Shown piece after piece: positions 44,302-53,561 of a stretch of 64,000 nt of DNA. The stretch comes from Flavobacterium johnsoniae UW101 (GTDB lineage: Bacteria > Bacteroidota > Bacteroidia > Flavobacteriales > Flavobacteriaceae): positions 4,712,001-4,776,000 of the forward strand of contig NC_009441.1 in the NCBI RefSeq assembly GCF_000016645.1. Direction: 5' to 3'. Both the position numbers and the translations under genes were made by a program. Under the pieces are notes generated by a model. The model was not told where the DNA came from and ran no database searches. It worked only from the letters and a program-made list of their open reading frames with translations. The stretch's first letter is position 1; each line of letters opens with the position of its first letter.

Positions 44302-45225
44302 ATGATTAAAAATATAAATAAGATTTTCACAATCATTACGATGCTTTCTGTATTTGGTGTTGCTGCACAGCAAGATCCGCAATACACGCAGTATATGTAT
44401 AATACGCTAAGTGTAAACTCTGCGTATGCCGGCTCATTAGGTCATTTAGCCATAACCGGAATATACAGAACACAATGGGTGGGTCTTGAAGGCGCCCCAA
44501 ATACACAGTCTTTTACTCTGGATACACCCATTGCAAAAAATCTTGGATTAGGTTTATCTGTAGTCAGCGAAGAAATAGGCCCGTCAGAAGAACAATATAT
44601 TGATGCTAATTTCTCTTATACCATACAATCAGGGCAGACTTACAAATTATCTTTTGGTCTTAAAGGCGGCGGAAGAGTCATTAACATCGACTGGACAAAA
44701 GGAAGCCACAAAGATCCTGACGTTCAGTTTCGCGAAAACATTACCAATAAATTCCTTCCCGTTGTAGGCGCCGGATTATACTGGCACGGCGAAAGAGATT
44801 ACATTGGAATTGCCATTCCTAACTTTTTAACCCGCGAAAGATATAATTACGATGATATAGCCGATGATCTTGTAAACGAAAGAATGCACGTTTACTTAAT
44901 TGGAGGAATTGTTTTTGACCTTTCCGCGCATACTAAATTTAAACCTGCCGTGTTGGTTAAATACGTTGCCGGTGCACCCCTGATCGCTGATTTTTCAGCC
45001 AATTTCATGTTCAATAATGCTATAACACTTGGTGCTTCTTATCGTACAGGAGATTCTGTAAGTGCAATGGCCTCTTTACAAATTACGCCTCAGTTTTTGG
45101 TTGGATATGCGTATGATTATACCACAACCGAACTACAGACTTACAACAGCGGTACGCATGAAATAATGCTTCGATTTGAATTAGTGTCTCGTAAAAAGGG
45201 ATTAAAATCTCCCAGATTCTTTTAA
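44302..45225 (+). CDS. PorP/SprF family T9SS-associated outer membrane protein
   Basis: 307 residues from ATG 44302 (MIKNINKIFTIITML); a TTG two codons upstream is not needed. The signal peptide ends near VFGVAAQ. Family motifs are QYTQYMYNTLSVNSAYAGSLG, YRTQWVGLEGAPNTQ and the closing EIMLRFELVSRKKGLKSPRFF. It follows the 3602-residue adhesin by 28 bp and is probably its dedicated outer-membrane partner, as SprF is for SprB. It is parallel to the gene at 1220-2131 in the other locus. Confidence 0.93.
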   Translation: MIKNINKIFTIITMLSVFGVAAQQDPQYTQYMYNTLSVNSAYAGSLGHLAITGIYRTQWVGLEGAPNTQSFTLDTPIAKNLGLGLSVVSEEIGPSEEQYIDANFSYTIQSGQTYKLSFGLKGGGRVINIDWTKGSHKDPDVQFRENITNKFLPVVGAGLYWHGERDYIGIAIPNFLTRERYNYDDIADDLVNERMHVYLIGGIVFDLSAHTKFKPAVLVKYVAGAPLIADFSANFMFNNAITLGASYRTGDSVSAMASLQITPQFLVGYAYDYTTTELQTYNSGTHEIMLRFELVSRKKGLKSPRFF

Positions 45226-45236
45226 AACTATGCTTT

Positions 45237-47165
45237 ATGGAAAGAAGAATTACTATACTCCTACTTCTGGCAATGCAAATCCTGTATTCACAGACCAAAA
45301 ACAAATCGGCAGATGCTTTGTTTGATAAAATGTATTATATCGAAGCCGCAAAATCGTATGAAATGTCCATAAAAAGCGGTGACGTTTCAAAAGAAATTTT
45401 ACAGCGTGCCGGAGATGCACATTATTTTAATACACAAATGACAAGTGCCAGCAAATGGTACGGAAAACTGATTGCAGATTATCCAAACGAAGTTTCTCCG
45501 GAATACTATTTTAGATACTCGCAGTCTTTACAGGGAATTCAGAATTATGATCTGGCAAAAAAAATGATGAAAAACTTTTCTGAAAAACAAAAAACATCAG
45601 ATTCCAGAGCGCAGAATTTTTCGCTTAAAACCGTAACACTCGAAGATATAAAAAAAATAAAACCACAGTTTTTACTCGAAAACCTCGAAATCAATTCAGC
45701 TTATTCAGATTTTGGACCTATGTTTTACAAAGGCGATTTGGTATATTCTACTACCGTAGATTCCTCTTATCTAAAAACAGCAAAATACGGCTGGAACGAT
45801 CAGCCTTATTTAAACCTGCAATTAGGCAAAATAAGCCCAACCCAAGCCAATGTTACTTTTAAAGAACGTTTTGGTAAAGAAATCACAACCCAGTTTCATG
45901 AAGCCTGTGTCGCTTTTTCGCCAGATGAAAAAACAATTTATTTTACACGAAATAATTACAACGGAAAACTAAAAAGAGACAGCAAAGGCATTAATAACTT
46001 AAAAATATATTCGGCAAAAGCGGTAGAAAACAACAATGGAACCGTTCGATGGGAAAACGTAAAAGAACTGCCGTTCAACAGTGATAACTATTCAGTTGGG
46101 CAGCCTTCTGTAAGCAAAGACGGGAAAAAATTGTATTTCGTTTCAGACATGCCCGGAACAATTGGTGCTTCAGATATTTTTGTAGTCGATATTTTAGGCG
46201 AAGACCAATATTCAAACCCAAAGAATTTAGGCGAAAAAATAAATACCAGCGGACGCGAAATGTTTCCGTTTATAACTGACAAAGCTTTGTATTTTTCTTC
46301 TGACGGATTTTTAGGCCTGGGCGGACTCGATGTTTTCGAAAGCCGATTAAACGACGGAATTTTCGATTCTCCAAACAATCTTGGCGCGCCATTAAACAGC
46401 AATCGAGACGATTTTGGTTATATCGTAAACGAAGAAACCAACAAAGGTTTTGTATGTTCGAACAGAAAAACCGGAAAAGGCGATGATGATATTTATTCTT
46501 TCGAAAGAAGCTGTACACAAGCTATTGAAGGGTATGTTTTTGATGCTACATCCAACAACAAAATTGCCGGCGCTATTGTAACTCTTAAAAACAATGAAAA
46601 TCAAAAAGTTGATGAAACCGTTTCTAAAATTGATGGAAAATTCGAATTCAGCGAAAACATCAATTGCAGTACGCCTTATACAATTGAAGCATCAAAAGAC
46701 AATTTTACCACAACAACAAAAGCGATTGTTACACCAGAAAATTCTGGAATAACACAAGTTCCTATTGGTCTTGATCCATCGCTGATCGAAAGAAAAGACG
46801 GTTTACTGAAAATCAAAATTGGTATTATTTTCTTTGATCTCGATAAATCAGATGTTCGGTATGATGCCGCTATAGAATTAAACAAAGTCGTTTTGTTAAT
46901 GAGCCAATATCCAAGCGTAGTCATAAAAATTGAATCTCATACTGATTCCCGCGCAAATGATCAATACAATCTGGAACTTTCTGACCGACGTGCCAAAGCA
47001 ACCCGAGATTACATCATTTCGCAGGGAATTGCTCCGGAAAGAATCGAAAGTGCCATTGGCTATGGAGAAACACAGCTTATTAATAACTGCTCAAACGGAG
47101 TTCCGTGTACCGAAGCACAGCATCAAATGAACAGACGAAGCGAGTTTATTATCACCAAAATGTAA
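45237..47165 (+). CDS. OmpA-family protein with TPR, PD40 propeller and carboxypeptidase-regulatory domain
   Basis: 642 residues. A signal peptide precedes TPR-like helices (about 25-130; AKSYEMSIKSGDVSKEILQRAGDAHYF). PD40 propeller repeats span about 150-425 (DEKTIYFTRNNYNGK, GKKLYFVSDMPGTIGASDIF, KALYFSSDGFLGLGGLDVFE). A carboxypeptidase-regulatory-like domain follows (about 430-515; EGYVFDATSNNKIAGAIV). The C-terminal OmpA domain (about 525-642) has FFDLDKSDVRYDA and ESHTDSRANDQYNLELSDRR, with the Asp and Arg that bind diaminopimelate. It starts 11 bp after the PorP/SprF stop, as the third gene of the adhesin 2 operon. Inferred role: tethering the T9SS/adhesin complex to peptidoglycan. Confidence 0.93.
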   Translation: MERRITILLLLAMQILYSQTKNKSADALFDKMYYIEAAKSYEMSIKSGDVSKEILQRAGDAHYFNTQMTSASKWYGKLIADYPNEVSPEYYFRYSQSLQGIQNYDLAKKMMKNFSEKQKTSDSRAQNFSLKTVTLEDIKKIKPQFLLENLEINSAYSDFGPMFYKGDLVYSTTVDSSYLKTAKYGWNDQPYLNLQLGKISPTQANVTFKERFGKEITTQFHEACVAFSPDEKTIYFTRNNYNGKLKRDSKGINNLKIYSAKAVENNNGTVRWENVKELPFNSDNYSVGQPSVSKDGKKLYFVSDMPGTIGASDIFVVDILGEDQYSNPKNLGEKINTSGREMFPFITDKALYFSSDGFLGLGGLDVFESRLNDGIFDSPNNLGAPLNSNRDDFGYIVNEETNKGFVCSNRKTGKGDDDIYSFERSCTQAIEGYVFDATSNNKIAGAIVTLKNNENQKVDETVSKIDGKFEFSENINCSTPYTIEASKDNFTTTTKAIVTPENSGITQVPIGLDPSLIERKDGLLKIKIGIIFFDLDKSDVRYDAAIELNKVVLLMSQYPSVVIKIESHTDSRANDQYNLELSDRRAKATRDYIISQGIAPERIESAIGYGETQLINNCSNGVPCTEAQHQMNRRSEFIITKM

Positions 47166-47253
47166 CCCAAAAATCGACCTTAAAACATTTTAATTTGCAG
47201 GTTGTGCATCTTTTATTTTATTTTTAAATAAGATGACTTACGAATGATATTGA

Positions 47254-47261
47254 TACATTTG
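47254..47261 (+). promoter_or_regulatory. Candidate -7 box of nagA
   Basis: TACATTTG fits TAnnTTTG. The expected leader to ATG 47309 is about 40 nt. No convincing -33 TTG is seen. Confidence 0.4.
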
Positions 47262-47308
47262 TAATTCTGGAAATTCACTTTCAAATAAAAATAAGAAACA
47301 CAACTACA

Positions 47309-48433
47309 ATGAAACAGGCAATTGTTAATGCCATAATACATACTGGTGACGAAATAATTGATAATGGAGTCATTATCATCGAAAACGGAACTATTCTTTC
47401 TGTACAAAAAGAAATTCCGAATGATATAAAAACCATCGATCTGCAGGGAAAACATATTGGTGCCGGATTTATAGATATTCAGATAAACGGAGGAGAAAAA
47501 CATTATTTCAGCCAGACTCCAAATGAAGAAACTATTCAGGATATTTACAATTCGAGTCTGAAATACGGAACAACACATGTTTTGCCCTGTTTAATTTCAT
47601 CATCAAAAGAAACCATTTTACAAGGAATTGAAGCTGCCCGCAATTACATTAAAAAACACAATAATGGTGTAATTGGAATGCATTTAGAAGGACCTTTTTT
47701 AAATCCTTTAAAACGCGGTGCGCACAGCATCGATCAGGTTCGTAAACCAACAAATGCTGAACTGGAAGAAATCATCAAACACGGAAAAGACGTTATAAAA
47801 GTAATCACCATTGCTCCGGAATGTTTTACTGATGAACAATTAAATATGCTGCTGGAAAGCGGTATAACAATTTCTGCAGGACATTCTACAATGGGTTATA
47901 AAGAAGCACAGCATTATTTCTCAAAAGGAATCAATCTCGTTACCCATTTATTCAACGCCATGACACAGTTTGGTCATCGTGAACCAGGTTTGGTTGGTGC
48001 TGTTTTTGAAAATGAAAAAGTGTATGCTCCCATAATTTTAGACGGAGCACACTGCGATTATGCGGCCGCAAAAGTGGCTTACAAACTCAAACAGGAAAAA
48101 TTCTTTTTAATAAGCGACGCTACTTTCCTGGGACGCAAAGTAGAAAACTTTAAATGGGATAATTTTGATGCCCATTTAGAAAACGGTTTTTACAGAAACG
48201 AAGACGGAAACTTAGCCGGTGCCACAATCTCGATGCTTGAAGCTGTACAAAATGCTTACAATCATTTAAATGTTTCGGCAGATGAAGCCCTAAAAATGGC
48301 AACATCAAGAGTCGCAGCTGCCATAGGTTTAGAAAATAAAATTGGAAAGATAAAAACAGGATTTCCTGCCAGTTTTGTAAAATTCAACGATAATTTATCA
48401 GAAATAGAAACCTTAAATTTTCCTGCTGTATAA
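47309..48433 (+). CDS. nagA: N-acetylglucosamine-6-phosphate deacetylase
   Basis: 374 residues, the usual NagA length. The amidohydrolase fold shows the metal and catalytic residues in order: GAGFIDIQINGG (in place of the more common DxHxHG), HLEGPFLNPLKRGAH with the metal-ligand Glu near 126, ISAGHST with His near 191, THLFNAM with His near 212, and LISDATFLG with the catalytic Asp near 269. The enzyme removes acetate from GlcNAc-6-P in amino-sugar and peptidoglycan recycling, giving GlcN-6-P for glycolysis. It stands alone here; no nagB or transporter gene is adjacent. Confidence 0.93.
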   Translation: MKQAIVNAIIHTGDEIIDNGVIIIENGTILSVQKEIPNDIKTIDLQGKHIGAGFIDIQINGGEKHYFSQTPNEETIQDIYNSSLKYGTTHVLPCLISSSKETILQGIEAARNYIKKHNNGVIGMHLEGPFLNPLKRGAHSIDQVRKPTNAELEEIIKHGKDVIKVITIAPECFTDEQLNMLLESGITISAGHSTMGYKEAQHYFSKGINLVTHLFNAMTQFGHREPGLVGAVFENEKVYAPIILDGAHCDYAAAKVAYKLKQEKFFLISDATFLGRKVENFKWDNFDAHLENGFYRNEDGNLAGATISMLEAVQNAYNHLNVSADEALKMATSRVAAAIGLENKIGKIKTGFPASFVKFNDNLSEIETLNFPAV

Positions 48434-48451
48434 CAGCATTTAAATCATAAA

Positions 48452-48484
48452 AAAAGAGACAGTTAAAAACTGTCTCTTTTCAAA
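48452..48484. terminator. Intrinsic terminator after nagA
   Basis: AAAAGAGACAGTT (48452-48464) and AACTGTCTCTTTT (48468-48480) form a perfect 13-bp stem with a 3-nt loop, ending in T's. It is nearly symmetric, so it could also stop minus-strand transcripts from the DUF4870 gene. Confidence 0.9.
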
Positions 48485-48649
48485 TCAGAATTATTGTCAG
48501 CATTGCGTGCCGTTCTAAACGTCTCAGTAACCTCAATAACAAACTACAAGTTAAACTAATAGAAACTGATCTGTTTTAGTATTCCCTAACAGAGAATAAT
48601 ACTATCCAAAAAAATAAAAAAACACTGCTAAAAGTGTAAAATTGAAGGT

Positions 48650-48979
48650 TTAGTTAATGAAACCAAATTTACCTTCAAACAACTGCCCAATAACAGGAAT
48701 AGGTTTCTTTTGCTCATTAGCCGCATTAATGATTCCGAAAATCCATAAAATGAAAATTACATAACCAATGTAGCTTAAAAAATAAAGTGAAGGCACAATT
48801 GAGACTACAACAGAAAGTAAAATATTTACCACTAATGAGAATAGAAAAATTCCGAAACCTTGTTTAAGGTGATACGTTACAAGATCACTTTTTGGTGATG
48901 CATCTTTGCTTTGTACAAAGGCTACGATCCAGCCAATAATGGTTACGTAGCTCAGGATTGATAAAGTTTTATTGTTCAT
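48650..48979 (-). CDS. DUF4870 family small membrane protein
   Basis: 109 residues with three predicted membrane helices. LSILSYVTIIGWIVAFVQS, then YHLKQGFGIFLFSLVVNILL, then ILWIFGIINAANEQKKPIPVIGQLFEGKFG match the DUF4870 (formerly Tic20-like) pattern, including the conserved HLKQGFG segment between helices. Function is unknown for the family; it is a single-gene unit here. Confidence 0.85.
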   Translation of the reverse strand: MNNKTLSILSYVTIIGWIVAFVQSKDASPKSDLVTYHLKQGFGIFLFSLVVNILLSVVVSIVPSLYFLSYIGYVIFILWIFGIINAANEQKKPIPVIGQLFEGKFGFIN

Positions 48980-49109
48980 GGTTCTATTATTTGTTACAGG
49001 TCAAAAATAGATACAATAAAACAGCTCCCAAACCCGCACTTTGTCATTGGTTGCTTTTAATTGGTATTTGCATAAATTGAATACATAAACCGTCAGGAAC
49101 TATCCGAAA

Positions 49110-49853
49110 TTAAATTTCATCTTTCATTAATTTAAAAAACTGTTCTTTCTTTCCTCTCGAAATCGGCACAACCGATTTATCGTTCATATGTACCATTCCT
49201 TCACGCGAATAACTCAAAATAGAATTAACATTAATTAAATGCGATTGATGCACCCTGAAAAACATCGGCGGAAGCAGAATATCTTCATAATTCTTTAAAG
49301 GCTTAGAAACCATTATTTTTCTGCCGTCTGTTAAAAAAAACGTTGTATACGAACCCGAAGTTTCACATCTTAAAATCTGATCCAATTTTACCACATACAT
49401 TGCTTCCTGCGTAGGCAGAACAAGCCGGTCCGGCGTTTTTGATAAATTCGTCTGCAATTCTGTAATCTGCTGTTTTTCTAAAACCCTTTCTTCTAGAATC
49501 GCAATGCGGTCTATAGCCGTTTTTAATTCCTGCGGATCAATTGGTTTTAAGAGATAATCTACAGCACTGTATTTAAACGCATTAATGGCATGCTGTTCAA
49601 AAGCCGTTGTAAATATCAGGTGAAATGAATTAAATGAAATTTGCTGCAGCACATCAAAACCAGTTCCGTCTTTCAGCATAATATCCATAAAAACCAAATC
49701 AGGTTTTAGTCTGTCAACCATTTTTACAGCTTCGGGAACACTTTCGGCATAACCAACAATTTGAATCGTATCGCCGGAAACCATTTCGAGCATAATCGAC
49801 AAAGCTTCTCTTAATCGATGTTCGTCTTCAATAATTATCGTTTTATAAATCAT
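49110..49853 (-). CDS. LytTR family response regulator (second pair)
   Basis: 247 residues from ATG 49853 (MIYKTIIIEDEHRLREAL). The receiver has Glu-Asp at 9-10, phospho-acceptor Asp57 (PDLVFMDIML) and Lys in YLLKPIDP. The LytTR domain (about 145-247) reads RLVLPTQEAMYVVKLDQILRCETSGSYTTFFL...FFRVHQSHLINVNSILSY. The start codon overlaps the kinase stop as ATGA. The operon has no obvious nearby target gene, unlike the first pair. Confidence 0.94.
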   Translation of the reverse strand: MIYKTIIIEDEHRLREALSIMLEMVSGDTIQIVGYAESVPEAVKMVDRLKPDLVFMDIMLKDGTGFDVLQQISFNSFHLIFTTAFEQHAINAFKYSAVDYLLKPIDPQELKTAIDRIAILEERVLEKQQITELQTNLSKTPDRLVLPTQEAMYVVKLDQILRCETSGSYTTFFLTDGRKIMVSKPLKNYEDILLPPMFFRVHQSHLINVNSILSYSREGMVHMNDKSVVPISRGKKEQFFKLMKDEI

Positions 49854-51877
49854 GATAAAATCGGGATATTTAGAATTACTATACAACCGCGGCCGTCAGT
49901 TTCAGGATCACGTTCCTTAACCGTAAATCCGGCATTTGGGTTTTCTTTCTGCATTTTAGACAGCCTTTCGTCAGTAATGGTAGTCGAAAGCGACTGATGC
50001 GTATCGTTTATTTTTAATTTTCTCGAAGCCGCTAATCCAATTCCGTTGTCCTTAATCGTACAAATTAAACTGTGCTGTTCTTCATCTTCTTTAAAATAAA
50101 TTTCGATCAAACCTTTTACACTATTTTCCTGAGGTTTTAAACCATGTTCGACCGCATTTTCTATAAACGGCTGAATGAGCAGAGGCGGTATCAAAATATC
50201 AGTTTCAACATTTTCATCACATTCAATAACATAATCAAAACCATTATTTAAACGAAGCTGCTGCAATTCGATATAATTTTTTAAAGTATTAATTTCCTCT
50301 TCCAGCGAAATGGTTTCTTTTCGCGACTGCTCTAAAACCTGTCTGGTGAGCTTGGCAAATTTATTTAAATACGAAACCGCAGGAATAGTATCTTTTTGTA
50401 AAATCATGCTTTGGATATTCCCTAAAGCATTAAAAATGAAATGCGGATCCATCTGCGAACGCAGCAATCTTCTTTCGAGTGACAATCGCGCAGCCAGATT
50501 TTCGATCGTTTCCTTTTCCATCAGCTGCATTTTAAGTTCGTTATGCACCTGCTCCTGCTTTAGAAAATCTTCTCTGTTTTGATAATAACGCTGGCGGTAA
50601 TAATACGAACGAAACATAAATACAAGACCAATTAACAATACGCCCGCAATACCATAACCCAATAATTTATTCTTCTGCTCCAGTTCTTTTTCCAGTTCCA
50701 GCTGTTTGATTCTTTCTGCTTTTTTAGAAGATTCGTAACGGGCATCTGCATTTTGAAGCAGCGCCTGCGTAGATTCCTTATATTTTAACTGAGTATATTT
50801 TGAATAAAGTGTATCGTAACCGTAATACGCCTGAAAATCTTTTCTCTTTACCGCAACATCTTTTAAACTCTTGTAAAAAGCAGTAAAAAGATAATTATCT
50901 GTATACGGCAGGCTTTTTTGATAATTAATACCTTCTGTAAAAAGAAGTTCAGCCCTAATATAATCGCCCTTTTGCATAAAATAATACCCTTTTAGTCCAA
51001 TGGCACTTCGCAGAATAATTTTCACATTATACTTTTTCGCAATACTTTCTGCTTTTTGCAGATTCCACAAAAAAGCTTTTTCATCTATAGGCTTTGGTCC
51101 TTTTGTATAAAGATCAGCCAGATTTACATAAGCAATTCCAATATTACTTTTGCTCACAATTTTGTCTGCATTTTTTTCAGCCAAAGCGACTGTTTCTTCA
51201 AAAAACTTAACCGCCGCTGCCCATTCTAAAATCCCGCCCGTTTCTAAATTATCTGCCAAAAAACCGCCAAAAGCAAGCCTTGCATACAATTGGCTTTCTG
51301 CATCACCGGATTTTTCTGCATGTGCAAGGGCTTCTCTGGCATATTTTTCGACTTTGGTAGGCGATGCCGGAGAAAACAAATACGAAATATCCGAAGCAAT
51401 TTTAGCACATTGATCGTGTGCATTGACTTTAGAAAATAATGTATAGGCTTCTAATAAATAATTCAATGCCTGGGGCTTGTCTTCAATATAAGATTTTAAA
51501 GATCCCATTGCAGCCGATGCATGGGCTTTTGCTCTTATTTTAGTTATATGCTGCGAAAGATAAAAAGCCGTATCTGCATAATGCATAAACTCTTTTAAAT
51601 GAAGCAATCGTCTTTGGGTAAGCGCCAGATAAGCATAACTAATTACTTCGTCTTCCTTGTTCTTATTCTTGTGTGCAAGATGAAGTGCCTGTTTCTGAAT
51701 TTTTATACAGGAAACAGTATCAGAAAAACGTTTTGCATATCCTTCTGCTGCTATTTTTTCGATAGGAGAAATATCTTGTGCCTGAATTTTGAATGCAGTT
51801 AAAACCAAAAACAAAACATAAAAAAGCCGTTTTTGTTTTCTGAAATTTTGAAGATCAATTGTGATTTTTTGGAGCAT
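49850..51877 (-). CDS. TPR-containing LytS-type sensor histidine kinase
   Basis: 675 residues. A signal peptide or N-terminal helix (LFYVLFLVLTAFKIQAQ) precedes a periplasmic array of TPR-like helices (about 40-380; YAYLALTQRRLLHLKEFMHYADTAFYLSQ). One membrane helix (LLGYGIAGVLLIGLVFMF, about 398-415) and a coiled coil lead to the His_kinase domain: LERRLLRSQMDPHFIFNALGNIQSMI (phospho-acceptor His), then IPPLLIQPFIENAVEHG (N-box) and a GIGLAASR G-box. Periplasmic-TPR LytS kinases are widespread in Bacteroidota; the ligand is unknown. Confidence 0.93.
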   Translation of the reverse strand: MLQKITIDLQNFRKQKRLFYVLFLVLTAFKIQAQDISPIEKIAAEGYAKRFSDTVSCIKIQKQALHLAHKNKNKEDEVISYAYLALTQRRLLHLKEFMHYADTAFYLSQHITKIRAKAHASAAMGSLKSYIEDKPQALNYLLEAYTLFSKVNAHDQCAKIASDISYLFSPASPTKVEKYAREALAHAEKSGDAESQLYARLAFGGFLADNLETGGILEWAAAVKFFEETVALAEKNADKIVSKSNIGIAYVNLADLYTKGPKPIDEKAFLWNLQKAESIAKKYNVKIILRSAIGLKGYYFMQKGDYIRAELLFTEGINYQKSLPYTDNYLFTAFYKSLKDVAVKRKDFQAYYGYDTLYSKYTQLKYKESTQALLQNADARYESSKKAERIKQLELEKELEQKNKLLGYGIAGVLLIGLVFMFRSYYYRQRYYQNREDFLKQEQVHNELKMQLMEKETIENLAARLSLERRLLRSQMDPHFIFNALGNIQSMILQKDTIPAVSYLNKFAKLTRQVLEQSRKETISLEEEINTLKNYIELQQLRLNNGFDYVIECDENVETDILIPPLLIQPFIENAVEHGLKPQENSVKGLIEIYFKEDEEQHSLICTIKDNGIGLAASRKLKINDTHQSLSTTITDERLSKMQKENPNAGFTVKERDPETDGRGCIVILNIPILS

Positions 51878-52124
51878 AATTAGTGGTAATTGACGGCAAA
51901 GTACAAATTGTCATTATACAAACCAAACAATTTACCTGTGTTTTTAAAGGATAAAACTCTTACTTACAACCTCTTAATTAAGGCTGTAAAACCGCATTAT
52001 TCCTGATATATTTCAAAATTAACCAAATAAAAATCTAAACACTCCATTTACCAATTCGCAATTGTTAATGGATTTGGTATGAAGTAATCTTGCTGTCTAA
52101 AATAATTTTAAAATCAAATTTATT

Positions 52125-52580
52125 ATGAATAAGAAAATCCTTTCATTACTATTAATCTGCTTTTGTTTTCTAACACAAATTTCATTTGGACAGAGCGATG
52201 ATAAACGCACCAAAATTGAAATTTCAATAAAAGATGGAAACAAAACAATCACGGTTCCTTTACGTTCGGCTACGGTTTCGTTTACCAAAGGAGCCAATTA
52301 TAAAGATCCTGAAGATAAAACAGATAACAGAAGCTACTTTTTCTCTCTGGATTTTGAAAAGCAGGATATTAATTTACTGCGTGCTTTTGCAACCAGCAAA
52401 AACGGTCTTGACGGACAGATTACAATGGTCGATACGTACGGAAAAACACCTTCAAGAAAATTTGAATTTAAGGGCGCTAAATTAGACAGTTTGAGCGATC
52501 AGCTTACCGGAGATTATTCAAGCTCTTATTTTTCATTGTATTGCTCCCTTATAATTATCGATGGTGTAACCATACAATAA
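52125..52580 (+). CDS. Unrecognised secreted protein, possibly Hcp/TssD-fold, first gene of a four-gene operon
   Basis: 151 residues with a clear signal peptide (ends QISFGQ). The mature part is a beta-rich domain. By eye, the order YFFSLDFE - LLRAFATSKNGLDGQITMVD - SRKFEFKGAKLDSLSDQL - FSLYCSLIIIDGVTI resembles the strand/helix order of Bacteroidota TssD (Hcp-like tube proteins). True TssD lacks a signal peptide and no T6SS genes are near, so this is only a fold guess. Its stop codon abuts the next start codon, so the operon is coupled. Function unknown. Confidence 0.75.
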   Translation: MNKKILSLLLICFCFLTQISFGQSDDKRTKIEISIKDGNKTITVPLRSATVSFTKGANYKDPEDKTDNRSYFFSLDFEKQDINLLRAFATSKNGLDGQITMVDTYGKTPSRKFEFKGAKLDSLSDQLTGDYSSSYFSLYCSLIIIDGVTIQ

Positions 52581-53045
52581 ATGACAATGACGCATTTAAA
52601 ATATTTTGAAAAAAACGGCAGTCAATATACCTTGAAACGAGAATATGGTTTTGGCATTATAGTGAGTGTTGGAATGGCAGCTTTTGCAGCTGCGGGTCTT
52701 TGGCTCCATGAAGCTGTTATGTTTTGGATTTTTGACATTCTCGCAGTTCTGTGCTTTATTTCAATTTGGATGAAGCAAGTGAGTATTGACATGGACAAAA
52801 AAGAAATAACAGCAAAAATTGGTATTATAAATCCGCCTGTTCGTATTCCGCTGCAAGATTTTCAAAACTTCGAATTAGTACGTATTAGGCAGTATATGCT
52901 TACTACAAATACTTCTCTGAATGCTTATTATTTAAAAGATGGAAAAGAAAAATGTGTCATGATTGCACAAGCTTTTACCAGCAGAAAAATTCAAAATCTG
53001 GCCAATGAAATTGATGAAATACTGAACAGCAATGAACATTCGTGA
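52581..53045 (+). CDS. Unrecognised inner-membrane protein with PH-like domain
   Basis: 154 residues. The start is ATG 52581, directly after the preceding stop, or ATG 52587. Two membrane helices (GFGIIVSVGMAAFAAAGLWL and AVMFWIFDILAVLCFISIW) precede a soluble domain with a bacterial PH-like pattern (VSIDMDKKEITAKIGIINPPVRIPLQDFQNFELVRI...YYLKDGKEKCVMIAQAF) and a final helix. The layout of two helices plus PH-like domain is shared with the next gene, whose start overlaps this one by 14 bp. No function can be assigned. Confidence 0.78.
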   Translation: MTMTHLKYFEKNGSQYTLKREYGFGIIVSVGMAAFAAAGLWLHEAVMFWIFDILAVLCFISIWMKQVSIDMDKKEITAKIGIINPPVRIPLQDFQNFELVRIRQYMLTTNTSLNAYYLKDGKEKCVMIAQAFTSRKIQNLANEIDEILNSNEHS

Positions 53046-53550
53046 AAAATATAATATAACAGAATCTGCCCATTCTTTTTCATTCCAGCCTGTTAAACCA
53101 CTGCAAAAAATATCGCAGTGGTTTTTGGCTGGTATTATCGCTGCGGCAATTGTACTTCCTTTTTTTGAAGAGAAACTGGGCGAAGTATGGTTTTATTCCC
53201 TTTACGTTTTATTAGCTTATGGCGTACTGCATAGTTTGTATGATATTTACATAAGGGCCCGGATTCGCTATACTTTTGACAGCAGAAATAATGCGGTTTA
53301 CAAAATGACACCATTATTTCCTGATAAAAAAATCATGAAATTAGAAGAAGCTGTTATCTTTGTAAGTTCCGAAATGGGAAGCTGGCACTATAGTTTAGGC
53401 GCCAGAAAAAGCCATTTTATTAAAAACTATTTCATCAGCGAAAACTTCAGCTCAGGCAGAAAAAGCGATCAAAAACAAGTCGAATATGAAAAACATATTC
53501 TGGCAAAATTAAACCAGCTGACAGCATCTGTTCAACCTGTACAATCTTAA
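53032..53550 (+). CDS. Unrecognised inner-membrane protein, paralogous layout to its upstream neighbour
   Basis: 172 residues. Two membrane helices (ISQWFLAGIIAAAIVLPFF and VWFYSLYVLLAYGVLHSLY) and a soluble part with YTFDSRNNAVYKMTPLFPDKKIMKLEEAVIFV follow the same scheme as the gene before it, though sequence identity is low. It overlaps that gene by 14 bp and is followed 11 bp later by a lipoprotein gene. The pair probably forms one membrane complex (inference). Confidence 0.75.
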   Translation: MNIREKYNITESAHSFSFQPVKPLQKISQWFLAGIIAAAIVLPFFEEKLGEVWFYSLYVLLAYGVLHSLYDIYIRARIRYTFDSRNNAVYKMTPLFPDKKIMKLEEAVIFVSSEMGSWHYSLGARKSHFIKNYFISENFSSGRKSDQKQVEYEKHILAKLNQLTASVQPVQS

Positions 53551-53561
53551 TTATTTTATAT
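53551..53561 (+). other. Short spacer in the four-gene operon
   Basis: Only 11 bp separate the second membrane-protein gene from the lipoprotein gene. With the abutting stop/start at 52580/52581 and the 14-bp overlap at 53032-53045, this shows the four genes 52125-54110 are one transcription unit. Confidence 0.7.

Noticed and set aside
47213..47578. 121-codon minus-strand frame overlapping nagA
   Set aside because: Overlaps the 5' half of a well-conserved nagA gene and reads as a low-complexity Tyr/Phe/Asn-rich chain.
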